A stretch of DNA of 64,000 nucleotides from Paraburkholderia caffeinitolerans (GTDB lineage: Bacteria; Pseudomonadota; Gammaproteobacteria; Burkholderiales; Burkholderiaceae), in assembly GCF_902859945.1 (NCBI RefSeq), contig NZ_CADIKL010000028.1:39531-103530 (forward strand), given 5' to 3'. The translations under genes were made by a program, and so were the position numbers. Under the pieces are notes generated by a model that was given only the letters and a program-made list of their open reading frames with translations, ran no database searches and had not been told where the DNA came from. Below, piece by piece: positions 9,315 to 18,867 of the stretch (its first letter is position 1; each line of letters starts with the position of its first letter).

Positions 9315-10886
9315 TTACCACTCGCCGAAGAACACGCCCCACTGCTTGTGCGTATCGGTCTTGCTCTCGACGCTCGCGTGGTCGACGGTCACGCGCTGCT
9401 TGAGCGTGCCGTGCCACTCGGCGAGCCGTGCGTGCATGCGCGCGCGGATAGGTTCGTGGCTCGCATCGGCGCCGAGGTCGACGTACTCGTCGGGGTCCGC
9501 CGCGAGGTCGAAGAGCTGTGGCCTGAAGCCTTGCCAGTACACATATTTCCAGCGCGCGTCGCGCACCATCCAGCCGCGGCAGGCATCGGGGCTGCGGCCC
9601 AGCGTGAGGCGTGCGCCGCGGAAGCTGTAATCGAGCTCGGAGACGACATAGTCGCGCCAGCCCTCGGCCTTGTCCGCGTCGCCGCGCGTGAGCGCCAGCA
9701 CCGAGGCGCCTTCCACGCGCTCGTCATAAGCCGGCAGGTCGAGCGCATCGAGTATGGTCGGCACGACGTCGATGCCCGACATGAAGCGCGCTTGCGCGCT
9801 CCCGCGCGTTGCATCGGCACTCGGCGACGGGTCGTACACGATCATCGGCACGCGCTGCACGGTGTCGTAGAACATTTCCTTTTCGCCGAGCCAATGGTCG
9901 CCGAGGAAATCGCCGTGGTCGGCCGTGAAGACGATCAGCGTGTCCTGCCAGCGGCCGAGGCGCTCGAGCGTCTCCCACAACCGGCCGAGGTGATCGTCGA
10001 TCTGCTGGATCAGGCCCTGGTAGACGGGCCGCACGGTGTTCGACACTTCCTCGCGCGAGAAATTGAGGCTTTCCTCGTGCTGTCGGTAGGCGGCCAGCAC
10101 GGGATGCGCGTTGTCGAGTTCGCTGCGCTGGCGCTTGGGCGGCAGGCACTGGTCGAGCGAATACATGTCGTGGTACGGGCGCGGCGCCACATAGGGCCAA
10201 TGGGGCTTCACGTACGAAAGGTGCAGCGCCCACGGCTGGTCGCCTTGCTGCTCGATGTAGCGGATCGCCTGATCGGTCATGTACGCGGTTTCCGAATGCG
10301 GCTCGGCCACGCGCGAGGGCCAGCGCACGTTGCGCATCTGCCAGCCCGAATGCACGGCGCCTTGATCGTCTTGCACGCCGATCACGAAGTCGCTCCAGGG
10401 CTGGTCGCTCACATAGCCGTGGTGGCGCAGGTAGGCGGCGTAACCGCTTTCTTTGCCGGGCTCGTGATGGCCGTCGTAGCGATCCAGTTCGAGGAAGGAG
10501 CCGGTCGAGAGCCGCTGGCCGAGCGCGCTCGCGCGGGCGATCTCCAGACGCTCCATGCCCTGCGCGTCCACCTGCACGTGGGTCTTGCCGGCGAGCGCGA
10601 GCGTCCTGCCGTGGCGCATCAGGTATTCGCCGAGCGTGAGCTCGCCGAGCGACATCGGCACGCGATTCCAGTTCGCGCCGTGGCTCGTCATCGTGCGTCC
10701 GGTGTAATACGACATGCGCGACGGACCGCACACGCCCGAGGTCACGAAGGCGTTGTCGAAGCGCACGCCGCGCGCGGCCAGTGCGTCGATATTGCGGGTG
10801 CGCAGGTAGGGATGCCCATAGCAGCCGAGATGATCGCGCCGCAACTGGTCGCACATGATGAAGAGGACGTTTCGGGTCGATGCCAT
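9315..10886 (-). CDS. Sulfatase-superfamily hydrolase (formylglycine-dependent)
   Basis: A 523-residue alkaline-phosphatase-fold hydrolase. The metal ligand Asp is in IMCDQL (residue 13), and the formylglycine motif C-x-P-x-R occurs as CGPSR at residues 53-57. The distal metal motif TADHGDFLGDH is also present. No signal peptide is visible, so it acts in the cytoplasm after import. Aryl or choline-type sulfate esters or phosphonate monoesters are possible substrates; the two subclasses cannot be separated here. It is probably co-transcribed with the MFS gene downstream and faces a MarR gene across 260 bases. The maturation enzyme is not in the window. Confidence 0.88.
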   Translation of the reverse strand: MASTRNVLFIMCDQLRRDHLGCYGHPYLRTRNIDALAARGVRFDNAFVTSGVCGPSRMSYYTGRTMTSHGANWNRVPMSLGELTLGEYLMRHGRTLALAGKTHVQVDAQGMERLEIARASALGQRLSTGSFLELDRYDGHHEPGKESGYAAYLRHHGYVSDQPWSDFVIGVQDDQGAVHSGWQMRNVRWPSRVAEPHSETAYMTDQAIRYIEQQGDQPWALHLSYVKPHWPYVAPRPYHDMYSLDQCLPPKRQRSELDNAHPVLAAYRQHEESLNFSREEVSNTVRPVYQGLIQQIDDHLGRLWETLERLGRWQDTLIVFTADHGDFLGDHWLGEKEMFYDTVQRVPMIVYDPSPSADATRGSAQARFMSGIDVVPTILDALDLPAYDERVEGASVLALTRGDADKAEGWRDYVVSELDYSFRGARLTLGRSPDACRGWMVRDARWKYVYWQGFRPQLFDLAADPDEYVDLGADASHEPIRARMHARLAEWHGTLKQRVTVDHASVESKTDTHKQWGVFFGEW

Positions 10887-11146
10887 GCTGGATGCTGTTC
10901 CTGATGCGGTTTGGGTGCGGTTTGTGTGCGGTCGGCCGGGGGCGGCGCGATTGGCTGCGCTTGCACCGATTGCAGTGGCACGATAGTAGGGAGGGGATCG
11001 ACGATTGACCTAGTCAAACGTATGTGCAGATGCACAATGGCGCGCGTGTCTGGTGCTTGCTGCATGGCGTGGCGGCGGCATAATGGCGGATCGACCCGCT
11101 TTCAGCCACATTCGTCCGATTTCATCCGCTTTCATCCGAGCCGACC

Positions 11147-11692
11147 GTGCCGCGCCCGAAACCCGTTTCCCCCGCGCCTCTCGCGTCCGACCCGCCCGCG
11201 CTGAAGCGTCCCGCGCATATCGAGGAATTCCTGCTGTACAGGATCCACAACCTTTCGCGGCTCGCTACGCAAGGCGTCGGCATGATGTTCCGCCGCGAAA
11301 TCGGCATCAGCCGGCGCGACTGGCGCATCCTTGCGTTCGTCGGGCGTTATCCGGACCTGAACCTCACGCGGCTCGCCGAACTCGCGGCGCTCGACACGGT
11401 GGTGACGAGCCGCTGCGTCGCCCAACTGGTCAAACGCGGCTTGATCGCCAACTCGCGGCTGCCGTCCAACAAGCGCATCACTGTCCTCACGCTCACCGAG
11501 GCGGGCAAGGTGGCCTACGAGCGGGCGCGTGCTAGCGGGCAGAAGTACAACGTCGAATTCATGGCCTGCCTGAGCGACGAGGAGGCCGGCGTGCTCGATG
11601 CGCTGCTCACGCGCATGGAGCAGCGCGCGCAAGAGCTGACGCGGCGCGAGATCGAGAAAAGCGGCGGCGTCGTGCCTGAGGACGACGCGTGA
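11147..11692 (+). CDS. MarR-family transcriptional regulator
   Basis: A 181-residue winged-helix regulator with a GTG start at 11147 and no clear ribosome binding site. There is a proline-rich tail of about 25 residues before the MarR domain. The HTH is in LTRLAELAALDTVVTSRCVAQLVKRG, followed by a wing with SNKRITVLTLTEAG. It is transcribed away from the sulfatase-MFS pair and may control it through the 260-base divergent region. It converges on a LysR gene. Ligand unknown. Confidence 0.88.
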   Translation: MPRPKPVSPAPLASDPPALKRPAHIEEFLLYRIHNLSRLATQGVGMMFRREIGISRRDWRILAFVGRYPDLNLTRLAELAALDTVVTSRCVAQLVKRGLIANSRLPSNKRITVLTLTEAGKVAYERARASGQKYNVEFMACLSDEEAGVLDALLTRMEQRAQELTRREIEKSGGVVPEDDA

Positions 11693-11757
11693 CGCGTTGA
11701 CGTCACTGCGCAGGCCGTGTCGTTCGCACGTGCCCTCACGCCCCCATCGCCTTCCGA

Positions 11758-12678
11758 TCACGTTCCCATCACGCCCCGGCCGATCTTCGCGTATGACACG
11801 AGCATCGAAGTCAGCGCCGCCGCGATGGGCGACAACGGCGGGCTCGCGCGATGCACGATACAGATCGTGTAGATCTTTTGCGGCTCCGCGATCGGAATGC
11901 GCGCGAGACCCTCGCGCATCAGGCTGTGCGTGAGCACGGTCTGCGGCAGGGGCGCGAGCAGGTCCGTTCGCGTGATCAATGAAAGCGTATCGAAGAGCGA
12001 GTCGCAGACCACGGCGATATTGGGCCGGCCCAGCCCCGCTTCGGCGAACAGGTCGACGATGCTGCTGCCGGGCGCGCCGAGGCTGTCCGCCGCGCCGGTG
12101 ACGATCCATTCGCAGTCGGCCAGCTCGCGGATCGAGCGGCAGTGCGCGCGCGGGTGGCCGCGCCGGCCGACGATGGACGGCTCGGTCGGAAAGAGCGGGA
12201 TCGTGTGCAGGCCGGTCGCGTCGAACGGCTCGGGCACCGGCGTGATCGCGATATCGAGCTGGCCCGAGCGCACCGCCGGCAGCAACGAATGTGAAAGGCC
12301 GTGCGTGACGTGCAGCCGTCCACGCGGAAAGCGGCGGCGGAATTCGGGCAGCACGGCCGGCACGAGGTGAATCGACGGGGCCGGCGAGACGCCGATATCG
12401 ACTTCGCCGCTTGCGTCGCCCCGCAACTGGTTCATGCCGGATTCCGCGCGATCGCACTCGCGCAGGATGATGGCCGCGTGCTCGAGCAACCGCTCGCCGA
12501 AGGTGGTGAGCGCCACGCCGTGCGAGGTGCGCACGAACAATTCCGCCTGCACCGAGGCCTCCAGCTTCGCCACGCTCTTGGTCAGCCCCGCTTGCGAGAC
12601 GCCAAGCGCGCGCGCTGCCGCACGCACGCCCCCTTGGCTCACGATCGCTGCGAAATCACGTAACTGCTGAAGTGTCAT
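11758..12678 (-). CDS. LysR-family transcriptional regulator
   Basis: A 306-residue LTTR. The N-terminal HTH is MTLQQLRDFAAIVSQGG through GVSQAGLTKSVAKLEA, followed by the periplasmic-binding-like effector domain (DIGVSPAPSIHLVP, GQLDIAITPVPE). It is divergent from the MHS transporter with 227 bases between start codons, the usual LTTR target layout. It probably activates the MHS transporter, TPP enzyme, ALDH and aminotransferase genes. The inducer is unknown. Confidence 0.9.
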   Translation of the reverse strand: MTLQQLRDFAAIVSQGGVRAAARALGVSQAGLTKSVAKLEASVQAELFVRTSHGVALTTFGERLLEHAAIILRECDRAESGMNQLRGDASGEVDIGVSPAPSIHLVPAVLPEFRRRFPRGRLHVTHGLSHSLLPAVRSGQLDIAITPVPEPFDATGLHTIPLFPTEPSIVGRRGHPRAHCRSIRELADCEWIVTGAADSLGAPGSSIVDLFAEAGLGRPNIAVVCDSLFDTLSLITRTDLLAPLPQTVLTHSLMREGLARIPIAEPQKIYTICIVHRASPPLSPIAAALTSMLVSYAKIGRGVMGT

Positions 12679-12767
12679 CTCTCGCTCCGCCGGGCTTCCG
12701 TGTGAGGTTTCCAGCGATCTTAAGCGACCTCCCGTCTACTTCAGTGATCGCCAAAGGCGAACATGAT

Positions 12768-12781
12768 AGCCAAATTCGGCT
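12768..12781. promoter_or_regulatory. Inverted repeat in the LysR/MHS divergent region (possible operator)
   Basis: AGCC-N6-GGCT lies about 125 bases upstream of the MHS start and 90 bases from the LysR start. LysR sites are usually short interrupted dyads, so this is a candidate. The arms are only four bases long, so chance is not excluded. Confidence 0.25.
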
Positions 12782-12905
12782 TCCCGGGTTATCTCCCGAG
12801 TGTCACGATTCGGCCACGTTTCGGCTACGGCCAATCCCGCGACAGACGAGGATGTGCCGCATGCGCCTGCGAGATTCAGAAGTGACCTCATAGGAGATTG
12901 GAGAC

Positions 12906-14198
12906 ATGCAGGAACTGCTTAAATACCGGCGCGTGATTTTCGCGTCGACGGTCGGCAACGTGCTGGAGTGGTATGACTTCATTGCGTTCGGTTATTTGAT
13001 GGGCGTGATCTCGCGCCATTTCTTTCCGGTCGGCGCGGGCATGTCGGCCACGCTGCTCACGGCGGCGACGTTCGGCGTCTCGTTCGTCGCGCGCCCGGTT
13101 GGCGGCATCGTGCTCGGCATCTATGCGGACCGGGTCGGGCGCAAGGCGGCCCTGCTCCTCGTGATTGTGATGATGACGGTGGCCACCGCGATGATCGGCT
13201 TTGCGCCCACTTACTCACAGGCCGGCGTGGCGGCGACGATCATCATGGTGCTCGCGCGCGTGCTGCAAGGGATCTCGGCGGGCGGCGAGTTCGGCAGCGC
13301 GACGTCGATGTTGATCGAATACGCGCCCGCCAACCAGAAGGGCTTGTTCGGCAGCTTCCAGATGTTCGCGCAGGCCGTGGCCGGCGTGCTCGCATCGCTT
13401 GCGGGCGTGCTGATCACCCAGGGGCTCACGCCCGCGCAGCTCGAATCGTGGGGCTGGCGCCTGCCGTTCCTGTTCGGACTACTGATCGGTCCGGTCGGGC
13501 TCTACATCCGTCATCGCGTCGATGAACCCGAGGTATTCCGCAAGACGATGGAATCCGGCGGCAAGCTGCCGTTCGGGAAACTGCTGAGCGGCTACTGGCG
13601 GGAGATGACGATTGCGGGCGCACTGGTGGCGGGCACGACCATCATGCAGTTCGTCTTCAACATCTATATGCCGACCTACGCAGTGAACTACCTGCATATG
13701 TCCGCGGGCACGCCGTTCGTCGTGATCGCGCTGTCGGGCGTGGTGCGCATTCTCGCGTGCCCGGCGTTCGGCGCGCTCTCCGACCGGACTGGGCGCAGGA
13801 GCGTCCTTGCATGGGGGTTCGTGGGCAGCCTGCTTGCTGCGTGGCCCTGTTTCGCGTGGCTGAAGGCGGTACCCACGCTCGCCACGCTGCTCATGATCGA
13901 GCTGATCTTCGGCGTGCTCGGCGCGGCTGTGCTCGGGCCGCTCTCCACCGCGCTCGCCGAGATGTTTCCGATTCACGGGCGCTCCAGCGGTCTCGCGGTC
14001 AGCTACAACGTCTCGACCACGATTTTCGGCGGCTTCACTCCGCTGATCGTGACCTGGCTGATCGTGACGACCGGCGACCGCATGGCGCCCGCCTGGTACG
14101 TGATCTTCGGCGCGGCGCTGGGTCTGGCCGCCGCCTTGAAGCTGGCTGGCGGCGCTTGCGAGCCGCAGCCTGTGACCGATACCCCGCTGCATAACTAA
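12906..14198 (+). CDS. MFS transporter, metabolite:H+ symporter (MHS) family
   Basis: A 430-residue twelve-helix transporter. GNVLEWYDFIAFGYL is the MHS signature of the first helix, and the ADRVGRKAALL loop is the conserved MFS motif between helices 2 and 3. MHS members import organic acids such as citrate, alpha-ketoglutarate, shikimate or aromatic acids with protons. The ATG at 12906 follows AGGAGATTGGAGAC. It heads a plus-strand run with the TPP enzyme, aldehyde dehydrogenase and aminotransferase genes, so it probably imports their substrate. A hairpin in the 67-base gap after it may lower read-through. Confidence 0.9.
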   Translation: MQELLKYRRVIFASTVGNVLEWYDFIAFGYLMGVISRHFFPVGAGMSATLLTAATFGVSFVARPVGGIVLGIYADRVGRKAALLLVIVMMTVATAMIGFAPTYSQAGVAATIIMVLARVLQGISAGGEFGSATSMLIEYAPANQKGLFGSFQMFAQAVAGVLASLAGVLITQGLTPAQLESWGWRLPFLFGLLIGPVGLYIRHRVDEPEVFRKTMESGGKLPFGKLLSGYWREMTIAGALVAGTTIMQFVFNIYMPTYAVNYLHMSAGTPFVVIALSGVVRILACPAFGALSDRTGRRSVLAWGFVGSLLAAWPCFAWLKAVPTLATLLMIELIFGVLGAAVLGPLSTALAEMFPIHGRSSGLAVSYNVSTTIFGGFTPLIVTWLIVTTGDRMAPAWYVIFGAALGLAAALKLAGGACEPQPVTDTPLHN

Positions 14199-14208
14199 CT
14201 AACTGACC

Positions 14209-14233
14209 TGCGCGCGGCATTGCCGCTCGCGCA
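14209..14233 (+). terminator. GC-rich hairpin after the MHS gene (possible attenuating terminator)
   Basis: TGCGCG-CGGCA pairs with TGCCG-CT-CGCGCA (two-base bulge) and is followed by TTCTTTCTT. It stands in the 67-base gap before the TPP gene. It could be a partial terminator that sets transporter and enzyme levels apart. Confidence 0.4.
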
Positions 14234-14265
14234 TTCTTTCTTCGATACTCAAAAGGAATCTGGCC

Positions 14266-15951
14266 ATGAACATGACAGGCGGGCAAGCGCTCGTACAGCA
14301 ACTGCTGCGCGAAGGCGTCACTGATATTTTCGGCATCCCGGGTGTGCAACTCGACTGGGCAGTGGAAGCGCTGCGCCAGGAGAGCGAGCGGATCCGCTAC
14401 TGGGTGCCGCGCCATGAGCAGGCAACGGCCTACATGGCCGACGGCTATGCGCGCACTACGGGGCGCATCGGCGTGAGCATGGTCGTGCCAGGCCCTGGGC
14501 TGCTCAATGCGATGGCCGGTCTTTCGACGGCGTACGCGTGCAATTCGCGCGTGCTGGCGATCAGCGGCAATATTCATTCGAGCGGCGTGGGCCGTGGTTA
14601 TGGACTCCTGCATGAAATCCCGAACCAGACCCAGGTGCTCGCGAGCGTGACGAAGTGGCAGGGCAACGCCGCCACCCCGCAAGCGATTCCCGCGCTCGTG
14701 CGCGAAGCGGTGAAGCAGTTGCGCAGTGGCCGGCCGCGCCCGGTGGGCATCGAGATTTCGCACGACCTGCTCAGCGCGAGCGCCGACATTGCGTTGATCG
14801 ACCCGCCGGCAGGCGAGGACGACGCCGGGCGCGTACGCCCCGATCAGGCCGCGATCGAGAAGGCGGCAGCGCTGCTCGAAGGCGCGCGCTTTCCGGTGAT
14901 CTATGCGGGCGGCGGCGTGCTGGCTGCGGGCGCGAGCGACGCGCTGCGCCGTTGCGCGGAGAAGCTGCAGGCGCCGGTGGTGCTTGACGACAACGCACAA
15001 GGCGCGCTGTCGAGCCGCCATCCGCTCGCGCTGAACACGCTCGGTGGCCGTGCCGTGTTTCCCCACGCCGATGTCGTGCTCGTGGTGGGCAGCCGCTTTC
15101 TCGACATCATGCAGCCCGCGCCGTCGTGGCCCGCTGCCGGCATCCGCTATATCTACCTGAATGCCGATGCCGCCGACTGGTCCGCGCCGCGTGCGCCGGG
15201 TCTGGGCATTGCCGGCGATGCGCGGCTCGGCCTCGATGCACTCAGCGACGCACTGAGCGCCACGCACCGCACGCCGCCTGCCGACCTCGAAGTGGTGCGC
15301 GCCTGGGCGCAGCGCCAGGCCGACGAGATCGAGCCGCAGAGCGCTTACACGCGCGCGCTGCGCAATGCGATTCCCGACGACGGCATTCTCGTGAACGAGC
15401 TCACGCAGGTGGGTTACTTCGCACGACTGATGTATCCCGTCTACCAGCCGGGCACCTTCGTCACGCCGGGCTATCAGGGCACGCTCGGCTACGGCTTTGC
15501 GACGGCACTCGGCGCGGCGGCGGGCAATCCCGGGCGCGCGGTCGTCAGCATCAACGGCGACGGCGGCTTCGGCTGGAACATGCAGGAGCTCGCTACCGCG
15601 CGCAAGTACGGCATGGGGCTCGTCACCGTCGTGTTCAACGACGGCCATTTCGGCAATGTGCGCACGATCCAGAAGCAGACGTTCGGCGAGAACATCGCGG
15701 TCGAGCTCTGCAATCCGCATTTCGACCGGCTCGCTGCGGCCTTCGATCTGGACTTCGAGCGCGTGCGCAATCCCGCTGAGCTGGAGGGCGCCGTGCGAAA
15801 CGCGATCGCGGCGCGCGCGCCGGTGGTCATCGAAGCGCAGGTCGGCGAAATGCCGAGCCCCTGGCACCTGTTCCGCCTGAAGGCACCGCTCAAGCTCGCG
15901 GGCCGCGAGGCGCCGCCGAATCCGCTGGGCGAACCCGCCAAGGCCGCGTGA
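14266..15951 (+). CDS. Thiamine-diphosphate-dependent enzyme, acetolactate synthase/2-oxo acid decarboxylase-like
   Basis: A 561-residue TPP enzyme with the three usual domains. The catalytic Glu is in RHEQATAYMADGYAR (about residue 50). The central domain carries YAGGGVL. The C-terminal ThDP/Mg motif starts NGDGGFGWNMQEL and continues to VVFNDGHFGN. The family includes acetolactate synthase, benzoylformate decarboxylase and aryl-pyruvate decarboxylases. The next two genes encode an aldehyde dehydrogenase (9 bases away) and an aminotransferase, so a 2-oxo acid decarboxylase giving an aldehyde is the best contextual guess. No regulatory ALS subunit gene is nearby, which argues against branched-chain synthesis. 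Confidence 0.85.
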   Translation: MNMTGGQALVQQLLREGVTDIFGIPGVQLDWAVEALRQESERIRYWVPRHEQATAYMADGYARTTGRIGVSMVVPGPGLLNAMAGLSTAYACNSRVLAISGNIHSSGVGRGYGLLHEIPNQTQVLASVTKWQGNAATPQAIPALVREAVKQLRSGRPRPVGIEISHDLLSASADIALIDPPAGEDDAGRVRPDQAAIEKAAALLEGARFPVIYAGGGVLAAGASDALRRCAEKLQAPVVLDDNAQGALSSRHPLALNTLGGRAVFPHADVVLVVGSRFLDIMQPAPSWPAAGIRYIYLNADAADWSAPRAPGLGIAGDARLGLDALSDALSATHRTPPADLEVVRAWAQRQADEIEPQSAYTRALRNAIPDDGILVNELTQVGYFARLMYPVYQPGTFVTPGYQGTLGYGFATALGAAAGNPGRAVVSINGDGGFGWNMQELATARKYGMGLVTVVFNDGHFGNVRTIQKQTFGENIAVELCNPHFDRLAAAFDLDFERVRNPAELEGAVRNAIAARAPVVIEAQVGEMPSPWHLFRLKAPLKLAGREAPPNPLGEPAKAA

Positions 15952-15960
15952 GGAGGGGCC

Positions 15961-17394
15961 GTGGAAAAGATCGACACTTTCTATTGCGACGGCCGCTGGG
16001 TTCCGGTGGACCCAGACGCCACGCTCGCCGCATATGACCCGTGCACCGAACGCCAATTCGCCTCGGTTGCCGTCTGCGATGCATCGGCCGTGGACTTGGC
16101 GGTAGCCGCCGCGCGCCGCGCGTTCGATGGCTGGAGCGCCACGCCCGTTGCCGAACGTTGCGCGGCATTGGGCCGTGTGCGTGACGCGATGGCACGCGAG
16201 GCCGAGGCGTTCGCCGCCGATCTCGCGACGGAGATTGGCGCGCCACTGTGGGTGTCGCGCCAGATGCAGGTGCCCATGCCGCTGCGCAATCTCGAACTCG
16301 CGATCGAGGCGATCGGCGAGATGAGCCTTGAAACGCGCGTCGAGCATTCGCTGATCGTGCGCGAGCCGGTGGGCGTGGTGGCGGCTATCACGCCGTGGAA
16401 TTTTCCCTTGCATCAGATCGTCGCCAAGGTGGGGGCGGCGCTCGCGGCCGGCTGCACCGTCGTGCTCAAGCCAAGCGAGCTCGCCCCGCTGGCGGCACGG
16501 CGTTTCGCGAGGATCGTGCATGAAGCCCGCCTGCCGCCGGGCGTTTTCAATCTCGTGTGGGGCGACGGACCGCGCACGGGCGCGGCGCTCGCGGCCCACC
16601 CCGATGTCGACATGGTGAGCTTCACGGGCTCCGTGGCAGGGGGGCGCGCCGTCGCGCATGTGGCGGCCGACACGGTGAAAAAGCTCGCGCTGGAACTGGG
16701 CGGCAAATCGGCGACGATTCTGCTCGACGACGCACCGCTTGCCGATGCCGTTCAGACCGTGCTGCGCCAATGCTTCACGAACAGCGGCCAGATCTGCGCC
16801 GCGCAGACGCGGCTGCTCGTGCCGCGCGCGAGACTCGCTGAAGTCGAGGCCGAGTGCGCGAAATATGCGCAAGGCTGGACGGTTGGCGATCCCGTCAATC
16901 CCGGGACGCGGCTCGGGCCGGTCGCGAACCAGCGCCAGTTCGAAACGGTGCAGCGTCACATCGAGACGGCGCTGGCCGAAGGGGCGCGGCTGGTGGCGGG
17001 CGGCCCCGGCCGCCCCGAAGGTCACGCGCGAGGGTATTTCGTACGCGCGACGGTGTTCTCCGGCGTCACGCCGCATATGTCGCTCGCGCGCGAGGAGGTC
17101 TTCGGCCCTGTGCTGGCGCTCATGGCCTACGACGACGAAGACGAGGCCGTGGCCATCGCCAACGGCACGCCTTATGGTTTGTCGGGAGGCGTCTGGAGCG
17201 CCGACGCCGCGCGCGCGCTGGCCGTCGCGCGGCGCTTGCGCACCGGACAGGTGGTGATCAATGGCGCGCCGCAGAACCTTGCCGCACCGTTCGGCGGCTA
17301 CCGGCAATCGGGCATCGGGCGTGAAAACGGGCGCTACGGCGTCGAGGAATTTTTTGAATTGAAGGCCATCCAGGGAGGTTGTACCCATGACTGA
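15961..17394 (+). CDS. NAD(P)-dependent aldehyde dehydrogenase
   Basis: A 477-residue aldehyde dehydrogenase with a GTG start at 15961 right after a GAGGAGG ribosome binding site that overlaps the TPP gene's end. PWNFPLHQ, the catalytic Glu in LELGGKSAT and the catalytic Cys in NSGQICAAQTR are all present. It is translationally close to the TPP gene upstream and overlaps the aminotransferase gene by 8 bases. It probably oxidises the aldehyde released by the TPP enzyme to the carboxylic acid. Confidence 0.9.
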   Translation: MEKIDTFYCDGRWVPVDPDATLAAYDPCTERQFASVAVCDASAVDLAVAAARRAFDGWSATPVAERCAALGRVRDAMAREAEAFAADLATEIGAPLWVSRQMQVPMPLRNLELAIEAIGEMSLETRVEHSLIVREPVGVVAAITPWNFPLHQIVAKVGAALAAGCTVVLKPSELAPLAARRFARIVHEARLPPGVFNLVWGDGPRTGAALAAHPDVDMVSFTGSVAGGRAVAHVAADTVKKLALELGGKSATILLDDAPLADAVQTVLRQCFTNSGQICAAQTRLLVPRARLAEVEAECAKYAQGWTVGDPVNPGTRLGPVANQRQFETVQRHIETALAEGARLVAGGPGRPEGHARGYFVRATVFSGVTPHMSLAREEVFGPVLALMAYDDEDEAVAIANGTPYGLSGGVWSADAARALAVARRLRTGQVVINGAPQNLAAPFGGYRQSGIGRENGRYGVEEFFELKAIQGGCTHD

Positions 17395-18499
17395 TACCAA
17401 CGACTTGACGCTGCGGCTGCCGGCACACATTCTGGAGTCCAGACCTTATCAGCCCGGCAAGCCGATCGACGCACTCGCACGCGAAATTGGCGTGGATCCG
17501 GACGCGATCGTCAAGCTCGCGTCGAATGAGAATCCGCTTGGCATGAGCGAGGCGGCACGGGCCGCGCTCGCCCAGGCCGCACACGGAGCCGCGCGCTATC
17601 CCGACAACGACTGCCACGCGCTCGTTCAAGCGCTATCGCGCAAGCTCGATGTGCCGGCCAACTGGCTGGTGCTGGGCAATGGCTCGGAGTGCGTGCTGGG
17701 GCTCGCCGCGACCGCGTTTCTCGAACCCGGCCGCCACGCGCTCTACGCGCAGTACTCGTTCCAGGCATTCATCAACGCCGTGCAGCGCACTGGCGCGCAG
17801 CACAAGGTTGTTGCGGCGCGCGAGCATGGCTGCGATCTGGATGCCATGCTCGGGGCGATCGACAGCGACACGTCGCTCGTCTATATCGCCAATCCCGGCA
17901 ACCCCACGGGCTCGTTCGTGCCGGGCGCGGCGCTCGAGCGCTTCATCGCCCGCGTGCCGCGTGACGTGCCGGTTTTGCTCGACGAAGCGTATTACGAGTA
18001 CTTGCCCGACGCCGACCACTACGACAGCCTCGCATGGGTGCGCCGCTTTCCGAACCTGATCGTGACGCGCACCTTTTCCAAGGCCTATGGGCTGGCAGGG
18101 CTGCGCGTGGGCTACGGCATTGCTCAGGCGCCGCTGGCCGCGTTGCTCAACCGTATTCGGCCGGCGTTCGTGGTGACGGAGCAGGCCGAACGCGCGGCCG
18201 TGGCCGCACTCGACGACGAGGCATTCCTCGCGCGCAGCCGCATGGCGAATGAGCGTGGGCTCGCGCAGTGGTATGCGGGGCTCGACGCGCTAGGTCTGCC
18301 GTACTTGCGCTCGCGAGGGAACTTCGTGCTCGCTCAGGTAGGCGATGCCGCCGCGATCAACACGAGGCTATTGCGTCAGGGCGTCATCGTGCGGCCGGTA
18401 GGCGTCTATGGGCTGCCCCAATGGCTGCGGATTTCGGTTGGCACCGAAGAGGAGAACGTGCGCTGTCTGGCTGCATTGAAGTCGGCGATGGAGCCGTGA
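17387..18499 (+). CDS. Class I/II PLP aminotransferase, HisC-like
   Basis: A 370-residue aminotransferase of the histidinol-phosphate aminotransferase subgroup. Landmarks are LASNENPLG, NPGNPTGSF, the DEAYYEY segment and the PLP-binding Lys in TRTFSKAYGLAGLRVGY; RISVGT near the end binds the substrate carboxylate. The ATG at 17387 follows GGGAGGTTGTACCC and overlaps the aldehyde dehydrogenase gene. No other his genes are present. HisC-like enzymes often accept aromatic amino acids, so with its neighbours it may open an amino acid to oxo acid to aldehyde to acid route. Family is sure; substrate is inference. Confidence 0.88.
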   Translation: MTDTNDLTLRLPAHILESRPYQPGKPIDALAREIGVDPDAIVKLASNENPLGMSEAARAALAQAAHGAARYPDNDCHALVQALSRKLDVPANWLVLGNGSECVLGLAATAFLEPGRHALYAQYSFQAFINAVQRTGAQHKVVAAREHGCDLDAMLGAIDSDTSLVYIANPGNPTGSFVPGAALERFIARVPRDVPVLLDEAYYEYLPDADHYDSLAWVRRFPNLIVTRTFSKAYGLAGLRVGYGIAQAPLAALLNRIRPAFVVTEQAERAAVAALDDEAFLARSRMANERGLAQWYAGLDALGLPYLRSRGNFVLAQVGDAAAINTRLLRQGVIVRPVGVYGLPQWLRISVGTEEENVRCLAALKSAMEP

Positions 18500-18531
18500 G
18501 CGGCAGGCGCGAAGGCTGAACGTGTTGGCGG

Positions 18532-18812
18532 TCAGCTACCGACGTGTTGCTCACCCGTGGGCGCGGCGCTGGTAACGCTGCGCTCGGGCCCGAAATCGTG
18601 CACAGATCGGAGATCTGGCGCGGCTCCAGCGGCCCGCCCTTGTTGAGCGCGCGAATCACGCGCCATTGCTGCTTCGTGAGCCCATGCGCCGTGATCAATG
18701 GACGGAATCGCGCCATCATCTTTTCGCGCGCGTGCAAAAGACGCATGGGCAGGTTGCGGTGTGCAACGCGGGTGGACGCGCGGGAGGAATCGGACACGGC
18801 GGCTTCGTTCAA
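18532..18812 (-). pseudogene. hpaR: Remnant of hpaR-type MarR repressor (internal deletion/frameshift)
   Basis: The first 75 or so codons from 18812 encode a clear HpaR-like MarR start: LLHAREKMMARFRPLI, then GLTKQQWRVIRAL and DLCTISGPS, as in the enterobacterial repressor. Directly after GPS (about 18580) the sequence leaves the family: the expected second HTH helix, wing and dimerisation helices (roughly 80 residues) are absent. The other reading frame then ends with a short tail and a stop at 18532. The best reading is an internal deletion with frame change. The frame from 18812 stays open to 18384, but that part is antisense to the aminotransferase gene. It is divergent from the hpa operon, where hpaR usually sits. 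Confidence 0.75.
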
Positions 18813-18867
18813 TACGCGGCTGCCCGGGGCCGGGACCAGGGGAAACCCGCAAAATCTTCATCGATGG

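Noticed and set aside
9189..10904. A 571-codon plus-strand frame.
   Set aside because: It is antisense to the sulfatase gene; the sulfatase motifs are clear on the minus strand.
14035..17430. An 1131-codon minus-strand frame.
   Set aside because: It is antisense to the MHS, TPP and aldehyde dehydrogenase genes, shows no domain, and is rich in Arg/His/Gly as expected for a GC-rich shadow.
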